NCBI RefSeq assembly: GCF_012070565.1 | Contig: NZ_JAAQRO010000007.1 | Coordinates: forward strand, 1-46,219 | Length of the DNA stretch: 46,219 nt | Source: Anaerosporobacter faecicola | GTDB taxonomy: Bacteria > Bacillota > Clostridia > Lachnospirales > Lachnospiraceae | Direction of reading: 5' to 3' | Shown: positions 7,984 to 17,751 of the stretch, piece after piece | Layout: every line of letters starts with the position of its first letter | Position numbering within the stretch: the stretch's first letter is position 1 | The notes under the pieces: model-generated | Databases searched by the model: none | The model's input: only the letters and a program-made list of their open reading frames with translations | Told to the model about the DNA's origin: nothing | Position numbers and translations under genes: made by a program

Positions 7984-9090
7984 ATGAAACCTATTACGTT
8001 ACATACTAATCATATGAATGATGTAACAATAATCTCAAATATCTTTATCGATGAATATATGCCAAAAGCAAACGGCTCGTTTGTAAAGGTATATCTTTAT
8101 CTTCTTCGTCTCTTATCAAGTGCTGATAAGATTGTTTCTGTTGCTGTTATTGCAGATTGTCTGGAAGTTACAGAAAAAGATATCATTCGTGCTCTAAATT
8201 ATTGGGACAAGACAGGGGTTCTTTCCTTAGAGAAAGATCGAAAAGATACGATTATTGGTATTACCTTAAACGATCTGGCTTTGCTAGATCAAACTGCACT
8301 TGATGAAATTGCTGCTTCTTCTGATGAAGACGTAACAAGCGTGAATGAATCAGATGTAGAAATAGGTTCTACTTTGTTAGCAGAGAACGATTCAAAAACT
8401 GCAACTTTTGAAAAGCCTACGTATTCTCCTTCACAAATCGAAGCATTAACAAAGAGCGATGAGATCAAATGGCTTATGAATATTATTGAAATTTATCTAG
8501 AACGGTTACTAAAGCCAACGGATATTCAACTCATTCTCTTCTTATATGAGAACGTCGGCTTTTCTGTAGAATTAATCATGTATCTATATGAATACTGTGT
8601 TTCAAAGAACAAGAAGAATTCTTCCTATATTGAAGCGGTTGCTTTACGATGGGCAGAAGAAGGAATTGATACAGTAGAAAAAGCAGAAGCTACTGCTATT
8701 GCCTACAATGCGAACTTTAATGCCGTATCCAAAGCTTTTGGATTAAATCGTATGCCTGGTGCAATCGAACAAAAGTACATCACCAAATGGATTCGTACTT
8801 ATGCATTTAGTATCGATATTATTGTTGAAGCTTGTAACCGGACAATCTTGTCTACTAAAAAACCAGATTTTAAATACGCAGATAAAATCTTAGAAAGTTG
8901 GTCTAAGAAAGGAGTTCATCACTTGAGTGATATCGAAAAACTTGACTTAGAACATGCCAAGAATACAGCTACCCCTAAGACAAGTTCAATGCCAAAACAA
9001 CCAACGAACAAATTCAACGCATTTCCTCAGAGGACATACACAGCTACGGATTATTCCTCTCTTGAACAACGTTTATTGAATAAGCAATAA
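7984..9090 (+). CDS. DnaD-domain replication initiation protein
   Basis: The 368-residue protein has an N-terminal winged-helix-like region (about 20-105), an acidic linker (about 105-150) and one or two DnaD C-terminal domains (about 150-235 and 235-300), with the signature of the family around SYIEAVALRWAEEGI. DnaD/DnaB proteins of Firmicutes remodel origin DNA and help load the replicative helicase. It lies 14 bp before the helicase-loader gene, as in many clostridia, and behind a DnaA-box cluster. AAAGGA about 11 nt upstream of the ATG is acceptable. Confidence 0.9.
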   Translation: MKPITLHTNHMNDVTIISNIFIDEYMPKANGSFVKVYLYLLRLLSSADKIVSVAVIADCLEVTEKDIIRALNYWDKTGVLSLEKDRKDTIIGITLNDLALLDQTALDEIAASSDEDVTSVNESDVEIGSTLLAENDSKTATFEKPTYSPSQIEALTKSDEIKWLMNIIEIYLERLLKPTDIQLILFLYENVGFSVELIMYLYEYCVSKNKKNSSYIEAVALRWAEEGIDTVEKAEATAIAYNANFNAVSKAFGLNRMPGAIEQKYITKWIRTYAFSIDIIVEACNRTILSTKKPDFKYADKILESWSKKGVHHLSDIEKLDLEHAKNTATPKTSSMPKQPTNKFNAFPQRTYTATDYSSLEQRLLNKQ

Positions 9091-9104
9091 AAAGGAGGGA
9101 ATCT

Positions 9105-10097
9105 ATGCAACTAAAGAATTTTCAATATAACAAGATCATAAGGGAGTATGATAAACGTCAATTAGATAATCGGCATCAATTAGAAGAACGAATCAAAGAA
9201 ATCTACAATCTTTTTCCTGAGATGAAAGAAATTGATGACCAGATTGTATCAAATTCCATACAAAGTGCTAAACTATCTTTAATGGGAGATGACCAAGCGC
9301 TAACAACACTAGCAGACCGTAACATGGATTTATCCATGAGAAAAATTGAGATTCTAACGGAAAACGGATATTCTTCCACGTATCTGACACCTTCCTTTCA
9401 ATGCAAGGACTGCAAGGATACTGGATATATTGGAAAAGAAAAATGTCATTGTTTTAAGCAGGCCATCGTCGACTTGCTCTATTCACAATCGAATATAAAA
9501 GGTATTATGCAACAAGAGAATTTTTCATCGTTTCGTTACGATTTCTATCCGGATTCTTATGTAGAAGAAACAACTGGTTTGACTCCCCTCGCAAATATTC
9601 GTAAAGTGGTAGCCAGTTGTATGGAGTATATTGATTCCTTTGATACGACGTACGCAAACTTGCTTCTATATGGAAATGCAGGTGTAGGGAAGACCTTCCT
9701 TGCAAATTGTATTGCGAAAGAACTATTAGACCGTTCCCACACCGTGATTTATCTCACTGCATTTCAATTATTTGATATATTAGAAAAGAATAAGTTCAAT
9801 AAAGATCAAGAAAAAGAAGAAGCAAACGAACAATTTGCCTATATTCTTGATTGTGATCTGTTGATTATTGATGACCTTGGTACAGAATTAAATAATAGCT
9901 TTGTTACATCGCAATTATATCTTTGTATCAATGAACGCCACCTCCGTAAAAACTCTACGATTATCTCAACCAATCTATCCTGGGATAATCTTAATACAAA
10001 CTATAGCGAACGTATCTTTTCTCGAATTGCTAGTAATTACAAATTACTTAAAATTGTTGGAGATGATATACGAATCAAGAAAGCATTTTCCAACTAA
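9105..10097 (+). CDS. Helicase loader, DnaI/DnaC-like AAA+ ATPase
   Basis: The 330-residue protein has an N-terminal helical region, a four-cysteine zinc site (C100, C103, C114, C116) and a AAA+ core with Walker A GNAGVGKT (190-197) and Walker B LLIIDDLGTE, followed by STNLSW and a SRI arginine-finger region. This is the DnaI/DnaC helicase loader layout: it holds the replicative helicase ring and hands it to the origin DNA. AAAAAGGAGGG is ideally placed before the ATG. It is co-transcribed with the DnaD-domain gene; the prs promoter follows directly with no terminator between. Confidence 0.93.
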   Translation: MQLKNFQYNKIIREYDKRQLDNRHQLEERIKEIYNLFPEMKEIDDQIVSNSIQSAKLSLMGDDQALTTLADRNMDLSMRKIEILTENGYSSTYLTPSFQCKDCKDTGYIGKEKCHCFKQAIVDLLYSQSNIKGIMQQENFSSFRYDFYPDSYVEETTGLTPLANIRKVVASCMEYIDSFDTTYANLLLYGNAGVGKTFLANCIAKELLDRSHTVIYLTAFQLFDILEKNKFNKDQEKEEANEQFAYILDCDLLIIDDLGTELNNSFVTSQLYLCINERHLRKNSTIISTNLSWDNLNTNYSERIFSRIASNYKLLKIVGDDIRIKKAFSN

Positions 10098-10113
10098 TTT
10101 TTACTGTTACGCC

Positions 10114-10142
10114 TTGACTTGCGTGTAACATAATGGTATAAA
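10114..10142 (+). promoter_or_regulatory. Promoter of prs
   Basis: TTGACT (10114-10119), 17 bp, TATAAA (10137-10142). Transcription would start near 10149, before both candidate prs starts. Confidence 0.75.
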
Positions 10143-10202
10143 TTTAATGGACATTTTATGACACGTGTATACAACCGTTTACATTTTATGGAGGACGAAG
10201 TA

Positions 10203-11372
10203 ATGCCACAACAAGAAAAATTATTTGAAACAATACCTGTAGGAACATTGGGAATTATCGCTTTAGAAAGCAGTCAGTCTTTAGGTCAAAAAGTAAATGA
10301 CTACATTGTAAAGTGGAGAAAGGAACGAGAAAGCGAACACAAAACAACAATCGCTTTTGCTGGATATCAAAGAGATTCCTACTTGATCAACGCTTCTTGC
10401 CCACGTTTTGGATCAGGTGAAGCCAAAGGATCCATCAACGAATCTGTACGTGGTACAGACCTTTACTTATTAGTTGATGTATGTAATCATAGTCTTACTT
10501 ATACGATGAGTGGACATGAGAATCACATGTCACCAGATGATCATTACCAGGATCTTAAACGTATTATAGCAGCCGTTGGTGGTAAGGCTCGTCGAATTAC
10601 CGTTATCATGCCATTCTTATATGAAGGAAGACAACATAAACGTAGTTCAAGAGAATCCCTAGACTGTGCACTTGCACTTCAGGAATTAACAAATATGGGT
10701 GTAGAAAGTATCATTACATTTGATGCACATGACCCTCGTGTTCAAAATTCAATTCCACTAAAGAGTTTTGAAACAATCAAACCTACGTACCAGTTCATCA
10801 AAGCTTTATTAAAGAATGTTCCTGACTTAAAGGTAAATGCAAAAGATATGATGATCATCAGCCCTGATGAAGGTGCAATGGGACGTGCCGTTTACTTTGC
10901 CAATGTATTAGGTGTAGATATGGGTATGTTCTATAAACGTCGCGACTATACAACAATCGTGAATGGTCGTAATCCAATTGTGGCACATGAATTCCTAGGA
11001 ACTGATGTAGAAGGAAAAGATGTCGTAATCATTGATGACATGATCTCATCAGGAGAAAGTATGCTTGATGTAGCTGCCGAGTTAAAGAGAAGAAAAGCCG
11101 GAAGAATCTTTGTTGCTGCTACATTCGGATTATTTACAAATGGATTCGATAAGTTCGATGAAGCTTACGAACAAGGATTGATCTACCGTGTAATCACAAC
11201 AAACTTAGTTTATCAGCCAGCTGAATTATTAACAAAAGAATACTATATCAGCGCGGATATGAGTAAATATATTGCTTTATTGATTGATACTCTTAATCAT
11301 GATGCATCAATCAGCGAATTACTAAGTCCAACAGAACGTATTCAAAGTATAATAAACAAATACAAAAAATAA
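10203..11372 (+). CDS. prs: Ribose-phosphate pyrophosphokinase
   Basis: The 389-residue enzyme makes PRPP from ribose-5-phosphate and ATP for nucleotide, His and Trp synthesis. It shows the PRPP-loop VVIIDDMISSGESM, a SPDEGAMGRA block and FDAHD. It is longer than the usual 310-320 residues, with insertions in the N-terminal half, a form I associate with Lachnospiraceae-type paralogues. I chose ATG 10203 rather than the upstream in-frame ATG 10158: GGAGG lies 8 nt before it, while 10158 has no ribosome site and lies only about 9 nt after the predicted transcription start. A bidirectional terminator follows. Confidence 0.93.
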   Translation: MPQQEKLFETIPVGTLGIIALESSQSLGQKVNDYIVKWRKERESEHKTTIAFAGYQRDSYLINASCPRFGSGEAKGSINESVRGTDLYLLVDVCNHSLTYTMSGHENHMSPDDHYQDLKRIIAAVGGKARRITVIMPFLYEGRQHKRSSRESLDCALALQELTNMGVESIITFDAHDPRVQNSIPLKSFETIKPTYQFIKALLKNVPDLKVNAKDMMIISPDEGAMGRAVYFANVLGVDMGMFYKRRDYTTIVNGRNPIVAHEFLGTDVEGKDVVIIDDMISSGESMLDVAAELKRRKAGRIFVAATFGLFTNGFDKFDEAYEQGLIYRVITTNLVYQPAELLTKEYYISADMSKYIALLIDTLNHDASISELLSPTERIQSIINKYKK

Positions 11373-11380
11373 GTATTCCA

Positions 11381-11428
11381 TAAAAGTAAAAAAGAAGGTT
11401 GCTGTTGCAACCTTCTTTTTTACTTTTA
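11381..11428. terminator. Bidirectional terminator, prs / penicillin-binding protein gene
   Basis: Perfect 22-bp stem (11381-11402 with 11407-11428), 4-nt loop, A-run on one side and T-run on the other, between two convergent genes. Confidence 0.92.
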
Positions 11429-11465
11429 TATATTGAAAACACACGGCTCACAGTTATCTAGTCTT

Positions 11466-14159
11466 TTACGGCACTTGTCCCCCATTCTCTGTATTACCAG
11501 TATCCTCTTCCGGTTCATCAACCGGATTATCACCATCGTCTGGTACCAATCCATCGTCTTCCTCATCCGGTAATGGTTCTTCTCCACCATCATCTACGAC
11601 TCCGTCATCTTCCTCTGGAATATCCGTATTACCAGAATCATCTTCTGGTGTAGTATCCTGCTCTCCGCCGTGAATTACATCTGAATCATCTGGCGTCTGG
11701 TGTTGAGTATCTGTCTCTTCCTCTTCAACCATACCACCTTGATCATCTATAATCTCATCCTCTACCTCTGAATTATCAATCTGGGCTTCCCCTTCTTCTT
11801 TCTTTGGTGATGTATCCTTGTATGCAGGGAACGTTGCTTTCTCTAATCCTTCGTGTATCTGCGTCATATAATCATACCAGATCTGCCCCGGATATGTGGA
11901 ACCCATTAATCCATCTAATTTCTTTGGCATATCATATCCTACCCATACACTTGTTGTATAATATGGGGTATATCCAACAAACCAACCATCTTTCTTCTCA
12001 TTGGTTGTTCCCGTTTTTCCTGCTGTATCCATGTTCGGAATACTAAGGCCTTTTCCTGTACCATACTTCACAACGCCAGTAAGAATATTCGTCATCATTC
12101 GAGCTGCATTTTTATCATATACCTGATAATCACTTCGCTCTCCACTAATGATTACCGCACCTTCCGCATCGGTAATCTTCACAATACAGGTTGGTTCACG
12201 GTAGATTCCATCATTCTCAATCGTTGCATATGCAGATGCCATCTCTACAGCACTAACACCGTTGGTAAATCCACCAAGTGATGCTGCTGGATAGTAATCA
12301 TTTTTATCGATCTTAGCAAAATTCATACGTTTCAGATAACGTAACCCTACTTTCGGTGTAATCTCTTCAAACAATTTCCATGCAATTGTATTCTTAGATT
12401 GTTCCACCGCCTTTCGTAAAGTTATCTTACCGGAATATACTCCATTGGAATTACTTGGTCCATCTTTAAACTTCTCATCTACCACCGTTTCTTCTGGATA
12501 ATGTCCATTCTCTAATATAGGTGTATATACGATTAATGGCTTGATGGAACTTCCTGGTTGTCGGTAACTTTGAAATGCACGATTTAGTGTATAACCATTA
12601 CTCTTTTGCTTTCTACCACCAACAATCGCTGTAACATAACCGGTCTGGTTATCAATACATACTGCCGAACCTTGTAACTTATAAACACCGTCTTCTGTTA
12701 CCTCGGTGAATTTTTCAAGTGCTTCATCAACAGAATTCTGCAGCAACTTCTGTTGATCCATATTAATTGATGTATAGATTCGATACCCCTCTCTATATAA
12801 GGATTGCTGGCAATCGCTATACATATTGTTGTAACGCTCATTGTAATCCTCTTCATCTTCTTCTGATTCAAACTCATAACGGAATACAAAGCCATTTGCC
12901 TGCATAATCGCACGTGTTGCACAATAATTCACATATGTCTCAACATAATCTTTCTTCTTGATTTTCTTAAGTTTTAATGTAATCTCTTGATCATACGCTT
13001 CCTGATACTCTTCTTGTGATATCTTCCCATCTTCCCACATCTGTTTAATAATCTTATTACGACGAGAAATGGTGTTATCATAATTATCAATCGGATCAAA
13101 TACCGTTGGATTGTTAGGAATTGCACATAAGAAAGCAATCTCTGATAATGTCAGATCTTTTACTTCTTTGCTAAAATAACCTTCACTTGCTGCTTGAATT
13201 CCATAATAACCGTTGGCAAAATAGATATTATTAATATAGAACTCAAGAATCTGCCATTTTTCATACTTTTTCTCTAATTCTGTTGCTATAAATATCTCCT
13301 CAATCTTACGATCCCAACTTACTGTATGTGTCAAGAATATATTACGACTTAGCTGCTGTGTTATGGTACTCGCACCTTGCTTAATCTTGCCTCGATTCTT
13401 AATAAGTACTAATACTGCACGTAGATTTGCCTTTAAGTCAACCCCTTTATGTTTTAAGAAGTTTTTGTCCTCAATGGTGATAAATGCATCGATTACCTCC
13501 TGTGGTATATCCTGATAGTCCAGATAATACACATCTTTTTCCCCTTTTAATTCCGATATGACATCACCTTCGACATCATATACCAAACTCGTTTCGCTGG
13601 CTCGGAATGTATCTAGGGTAGACTCACTTACAAACTTTTTCGCTTCTGCCTGCATACGAAGAATCTTCTTTCCGTACTTGTTATAGAAAAGAAGTATCAG
13701 GACTAGTGCTACGATTAACATAACAAGAAACATGATCTTCAGACCTAATTTTAAGTGATACCGTACCGGGTGTTGTTTCTTAAAGCGAATAGCTTTTTCC
13801 CGCTTCAGCTGTTTCTTTGATTTCTGTGGTTTCTTAGCGTTGGATTGATTACTTTGTCCATTGCCAGTATTACTTCCTGCGGAAGTTCGACTTTCCGAAG
13901 CTGCTCTCATGTTTGATGAAGGATTTGTGGTTCTGCTATTGGTTGTTCGATTAGTCGTCCCACTTGTTGTCCTTCCCGTGGTTCTACCTGTGGTTGATCT
14001 ACTTGTTGTTGACTTTCCTGTGGTTGACATATAAGATCTTCCACTACCTGATTGTTGTCTAGTTCTTTGAACACTAGAGTTCATACTTCCCCTATTTCTG
14101 TTACTATCATTATTCATAATAATACCATATCGATCGTAATTCCTACGATACTGCCTCAT
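11466..14159 (-). CDS. Class A penicillin-binding protein (PBP1A-type)
   Basis: The 897-residue bifunctional peptidoglycan synthase has a Ser/Thr/Arg/Asn-rich cytoplasmic N-terminus (1-110), a Lys/Arg-rich patch (110-135), one membrane anchor (141-160), a GT51 glycosyltransferase domain (about 185-370) with EDKNF (E230) and QGASTITQQL, and a transpeptidase domain with SSIK (S537), SKN (588-590) and KTGTT (near 700). The last 90 residues are a very acidic Asp/Glu tail outside the cell. It polymerises lipid II and cross-links the stems. The start is unsure: AAAGGA lies 21 nt before ATG 14159, whereas ATG 14084 (Met26) has AGGGGA 4 nt upstream. All catalytic motifs are intact either way. The 176-bp gap upstream shows no clear promoter. 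Confidence 0.94.
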   Translation of the reverse strand: MRQYRRNYDRYGIIMNNDSNRNRGSMNSSVQRTRQQSGSGRSYMSTTGKSTTSRSTTGRTTGRTTSGTTNRTTNSRTTNPSSNMRAASESRTSAGSNTGNGQSNQSNAKKPQKSKKQLKREKAIRFKKQHPVRYHLKLGLKIMFLVMLIVALVLILLFYNKYGKKILRMQAEAKKFVSESTLDTFRASETSLVYDVEGDVISELKGEKDVYYLDYQDIPQEVIDAFITIEDKNFLKHKGVDLKANLRAVLVLIKNRGKIKQGASTITQQLSRNIFLTHTVSWDRKIEEIFIATELEKKYEKWQILEFYINNIYFANGYYGIQAASEGYFSKEVKDLTLSEIAFLCAIPNNPTVFDPIDNYDNTISRRNKIIKQMWEDGKISQEEYQEAYDQEITLKLKKIKKKDYVETYVNYCATRAIMQANGFVFRYEFESEEDEEDYNERYNNMYSDCQQSLYREGYRIYTSINMDQQKLLQNSVDEALEKFTEVTEDGVYKLQGSAVCIDNQTGYVTAIVGGRKQKSNGYTLNRAFQSYRQPGSSIKPLIVYTPILENGHYPEETVVDEKFKDGPSNSNGVYSGKITLRKAVEQSKNTIAWKLFEEITPKVGLRYLKRMNFAKIDKNDYYPAASLGGFTNGVSAVEMASAYATIENDGIYREPTCIVKITDAEGAVIISGERSDYQVYDKNAARMMTNILTGVVKYGTGKGLSIPNMDTAGKTGTTNEKKDGWFVGYTPYYTTSVWVGYDMPKKLDGLMGSTYPGQIWYDYMTQIHEGLEKATFPAYKDTSPKKEEGEAQIDNSEVEDEIIDDQGGMVEEEETDTQHQTPDDSDVIHGGEQDTTPEDDSGNTDIPEEDDGVVDDGGEEPLPDEEDDGLVPDDGDNPVDEPEEDTGNTENGGQVP

Positions 14160-14335
14160 AATGATTTTGAAGCATATTCCTTTCTCTCTTAATCTCTATT
14201 CCTCTTCTATTGTTGCTTTCTTTCATTAATCTTGCTTTTGCTTTCACATACCTATATATGCTCTTAACTCAATTTCTATTGAAAAACAAGCATATAAACA
14301 AGCATTGTTAATGGACTTCTTATCCCTAATATTCG

Positions 14336-16324
14336 CTATACTTCAATATAGGTATATGGAATCTGGCAGCGTTCTAGAATCTCATGTTCTCTGTTATGAC
14401 AAGTAAACAACAGAATCTGCCTCTGGGATTCCTTAGCAAGTCTCTGAAGAGTTTCCTCCAGACGCCCCTCGTCATAGTAGACAAATGCATCATCTAATAT
14501 GATTGGCATCTGTTTATCCTTGAGTAAAAGATCCGCAGCGACCATTCGTATTGCTAGATATAATTGTTCCAGTGTACCTGTACTCACATACTCCATTGGT
14601 ACATAATCACTGCCTTTCACAATCTTCATATTCAGCTTTTCATCCACCCGTACATCATAACAGCTTCCGCCTGTAAATGCTGTTGCTGTTTCCGATATGA
14701 TCTGGTTAAGTCTTTCACCGAAATCATCATGTATGCGTGCTGACAATTCTTGAATGGTTTGTATACTGATTTCTAGTGCCTTTAATTGTTTCTCTTCTTT
14801 ATCACGTTTTTCCAACAGTTCATCCCGTAATGCTCTTTTTTTTCCATAGTCCGCAACATTTTCTTCTAATTTAGCAAATTCCCATCTCAGTTTTTCTTCC
14901 TTCACATGCAAGGTTTCCTTCTGCTGTCTAATTTCTCTCTCCTGTATCTGCTTCATGGAAATTCGCTGTTTTTGTTGATCGACCTGTTTGGCTATGCCTT
15001 GGATCTCTCCTCGTAGATTTTCCATACTATTCACATCTACCATTTCCATAGCCATCACTTTGTTTCCATATTGAAGAATTTCCTGATCCAACTGTTGGAT
15101 ACGACCTTGAAGTCTCTTTCTTGTTGTTTCATACTCTAAAAGTAACTGCTGTTTTTTTTGTTCAGACTGCTGCTTCTGTTCGTATTGTTGTTTCTGAGGG
15201 GGCATTGGTGTATGCGGCGAAATCTCCTGCCCTTTTATAAATCCCGCGTCGTTCTTTTTTCTATTTCCTATTCTGGACCATATTTGTATTAGAATAATGC
15301 CAATGACCATCAATATCGCACCTGCATATGCTACGGTATCTTCCACTAAATCAAGTGGAATCAGTATACAAAGAGCGAAACTAAGAACTGCTAGAATAAC
15401 ACTTGTAATCATCGTCTTCTTATTGACGGTCCGTTTTTCTTGCTTCTCCATGATCGGTGGACTGTTATCCATCATCTCTGTATCATCCAACAACTTGATC
15501 TGTTGTTCAATCTGGTTCTGATAGGACTGACAATCCATTCGATTATTGTATTTTTCCATAATCAGATCATAATCCTTAACAAACGACTCTAGTACTTGTA
15601 TTTTCTTAAGATAGTTAGGTTCAATCTTACATTCTACTAAACTCTTATCCAGTTCCTTCTCTTTTTGATCTAAGCTTATAATCTGTCGTTCCAATTCTTT
15701 TAGCATAAAATCCGTAGACTGAATCTGCTGCAACTCCAATTGCAATTCTTTCAATTGTTGATTCGTTTGTCTAGATTCAATCTCTTTTCTTTTGCCTTGC
15801 AATTCTTGGATCGCTTGATTTACATTCACTTCGCTGTTTTGTGTGGTGGACATATTCGTGATGTAATTATTCACGCGATAGGCTAATTCTTTGCCTGTAG
15901 CTGCCTGCTGCTGTCCCATTAATACGGTATTTACATAATTACTTTCTGTTACCCCCTCAATAAAACAGCTTCCTCGTTGCTCTTTGTAAGGTATTTCCCT
16001 GCCTGTTTCCTTGTGAATAATCTGAAGGGATTTTTCTTCCTTATAAAAATTACGTTTGATCACATAGGTCTCACCATCTACTTCAACTTCCATTTCACCG
16101 TCATATAATGTCGGTGTGTCCCATGGACGGTATTTCGTATAGGAATCAAAACTTGTTCTCCCTCGCTGCTTTTCGATTCCAAACAACATTCCTCGAATAA
16201 AGGTATGAATGGTACTCTTTCCTGCTTCATTATCTCCATATAAGAGATTGATGCCATTCTGAAGTTCCATCTTTTTGTCTTGGAATTTTCCAAAATGTTT
16301 TAATGTCAATGAGTTAATCATCAT
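14336..16324 (-). CDS. SbcC/YhaN-like ATPase with membrane segments
   Basis: The protein is an SMC/Rad50-type ATPase of about 662 residues. Walker A GDNEAGKST lies near residue 33, a long coiled coil follows, then two adjacent hydrophobic stretches (about 302-348), more coiled coil, and at the C-terminus a signature-like STGTLEQLYLAIR and Walker B IILDDAFVYYD. Head halves at both ends plus a membrane hairpin in the middle of the coil is the arrangement of YhaN, partner of the Mre11-like YhaO. I place the start at ATG 16324: GAGGTG lies 9 nt before it, while the earlier GTG 16336 overlaps that ribosome site. It begins 14 nt after the stop of the nuclease gene. Membrane-tethered DNA-end processing is inferred. 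Confidence 0.85.
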   Translation of the reverse strand: MMINSLTLKHFGKFQDKKMELQNGINLLYGDNEAGKSTIHTFIRGMLFGIEKQRGRTSFDSYTKYRPWDTPTLYDGEMEVEVDGETYVIKRNFYKEEKSLQIIHKETGREIPYKEQRGSCFIEGVTESNYVNTVLMGQQQAATGKELAYRVNNYITNMSTTQNSEVNVNQAIQELQGKRKEIESRQTNQQLKELQLELQQIQSTDFMLKELERQIISLDQKEKELDKSLVECKIEPNYLKKIQVLESFVKDYDLIMEKYNNRMDCQSYQNQIEQQIKLLDDTEMMDNSPPIMEKQEKRTVNKKTMITSVILAVLSFALCILIPLDLVEDTVAYAGAILMVIGIILIQIWSRIGNRKKNDAGFIKGQEISPHTPMPPQKQQYEQKQQSEQKKQQLLLEYETTRKRLQGRIQQLDQEILQYGNKVMAMEMVDVNSMENLRGEIQGIAKQVDQQKQRISMKQIQEREIRQQKETLHVKEEKLRWEFAKLEENVADYGKKRALRDELLEKRDKEEKQLKALEISIQTIQELSARIHDDFGERLNQIISETATAFTGGSCYDVRVDEKLNMKIVKGSDYVPMEYVSTGTLEQLYLAIRMVAADLLLKDKQMPIILDDAFVYYDEGRLEETLQRLAKESQRQILLFTCHNREHEILERCQIPYTYIEV

Positions 16325-16338
16325 AATACGATTCACCT

Positions 16339-17400
16339 CTATTTCAGTTTCATCAAGGCCTTTACCCCTAGAAATAATGCTTGGTTTATAATATCATCTT
16401 CGTAATCCAACCCATTTACTTGATCGATAAACATCCCAATAATATTGTCCTGATTTTCTCTTTGTAAGGCCTCAAAATCATAATCTGGCACGGTTTGATC
16501 CGATACTTCTATGATTCTACCAAGGGATAAGATTTCCTCCTCCTCTAGTGTAATCTCTGGATCTCTTGCACCTTCCAAAACAATAAGATAGGTATGTTGT
16601 AAACCTTGGCTCCTCATACATTCCTTAATGGTATCTAGCCACTCTAGTTGGGTCATTGTTGGATTTCCTTCTATAGTAAGAAGCCTATATTGTCTCTGGC
16701 TAAATGGAACAAACCGAATGGAGGTCTGGTAACCGATTTCGCTTTCTGTTATCTCCCCCTCCACATAACCATGTTCTCCTATTTCTGTCTTATCCAATGG
16801 TTCTAGGGAACCTGCATAAGCCATCTGTCCCGTAATCTTTGCCGGTTTATGAATATGTCCTAGAGCAATATAATGATATCCTAGAGATTGCATTTTCCTA
16901 AAATCCATAGGAATATCCTTCTCATCTCCTCCATGCGCCAACAAGATTCGTATCTCCTGTTGGTTTTGCAATACAGATATATCATATTTGCTTTCTGTAA
17001 TATCACGATTACAATAACTTAATCCATAGATTCTTGTATTCAATTCCTCTATATAAATATCAGTCAGTTGCTCCTGTTCAAACATATGTACACGAGCGTT
17101 CCAAGGAAAGTGCAGATAATTCGATGTATGACTTATGTAATCATGATTTCCTGCCATAAGTACAACATGGGTTTTCGTTAATCTTCCAAAAAGATAATTT
17201 ACCTCTTTTAATTCACGCAACAATGGCTGTTTATGAAAGAGATCTCCTGCGATCAATAAGAGATCAATCTGCTCTTCCTCACACCGGTTGATTACATTCT
17301 CAAATGTTTTCCAAATTTCCTTGCCTCTTTCCTTACTCCAGTCTCTCCTAAGGTCTGGCTGCATTCCCAAATGCACATCTGCCAAGTGAATAAACCGCAT
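16339..17400 (-). CDS. SbcD/YhaO-like metallophosphoesterase (DNA repair nuclease)
   Basis: The 353-residue protein is a calcineurin-type phosphoesterase of the Mre11/SbcD group, with all metal motifs: HLADVHLG (residues 5-12), AGDLFH, AGNHDY, LLAHGGD and LGHIHKP. With the downstream SMC-like ATPase it should form an SbcCD/MR-like complex that trims DNA ends. The ribosome site AAGGAGCGTGAGACA precedes the ATG. A strong promoter lies 60-90 bp upstream, so the two genes form an operon, nuclease first, as in Bacillus yhaO-yhaN. Confidence 0.9.
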   Translation of the reverse strand: MRFIHLADVHLGMQPDLRRDWSKERGKEIWKTFENVINRCEEEQIDLLLIAGDLFHKQPLLRELKEVNYLFGRLTKTHVVLMAGNHDYISHTSNYLHFPWNARVHMFEQEQLTDIYIEELNTRIYGLSYCNRDITESKYDISVLQNQQEIRILLAHGGDEKDIPMDFRKMQSLGYHYIALGHIHKPAKITGQMAYAGSLEPLDKTEIGEHGYVEGEITESEIGYQTSIRFVPFSQRQYRLLTIEGNPTMTQLEWLDTIKECMRSQGLQHTYLIVLEGARDPEITLEEEEILSLGRIIEVSDQTVPDYDFEALQRENQDNIIGMFIDQVNGLDYEDDIINQALFLGVKALMKLK

Positions 17401-17458
17401 TGTCTCACGCTCCTTACTCTTCCTTGCTATTCTCTACTTCTCCTTAATTATGCATTGC

Positions 17459-17487
17459 ATTATACCATATTCCCAATCGTCTGGCAA
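17459..17487 (-). promoter_or_regulatory. Promoter of the yhaO/yhaN-like operon
   Basis: Minus-strand TTGCCA (17487-17482), 17 bp, TATAAT (17464-17459), with TG one base before the -10. Confidence 0.8.
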
Positions 17488-17654
17488 TGCAAACCGAACA
17501 CCTGTTTCCTTAATATTCCCTTAATATTTTCTTAAGTCATTCCAGTATACGACCAACTTATGTCTTTTTTATGACGATTTTCTTTATGATTTGTCCGCTT
17601 TTCTATGAATAAATACCATTTTACAGCCCCAAAGTCGGTGGACTTTCCTAATAG

Positions 17655-17704
17655 AAAAGAATGCGGTTATCATAGAATTTCTTCTTTGATAACCGCATTC
17701 TTTT
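17655..17704 (-). terminator. Terminator of queT-like gene
   Basis: Perfect 14-bp stem GAATGCGGTTATCA (17659-17672 with 17687-17700), T-rich on both exits. It follows the QueT-family gene on the minus strand; no plus-strand gene needs it. Confidence 0.85.
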
Positions 17705-17751
17705 CTTTCCCGTTGTTGACCTTGTTTTTGTTCTAAACAAATATATGATAT

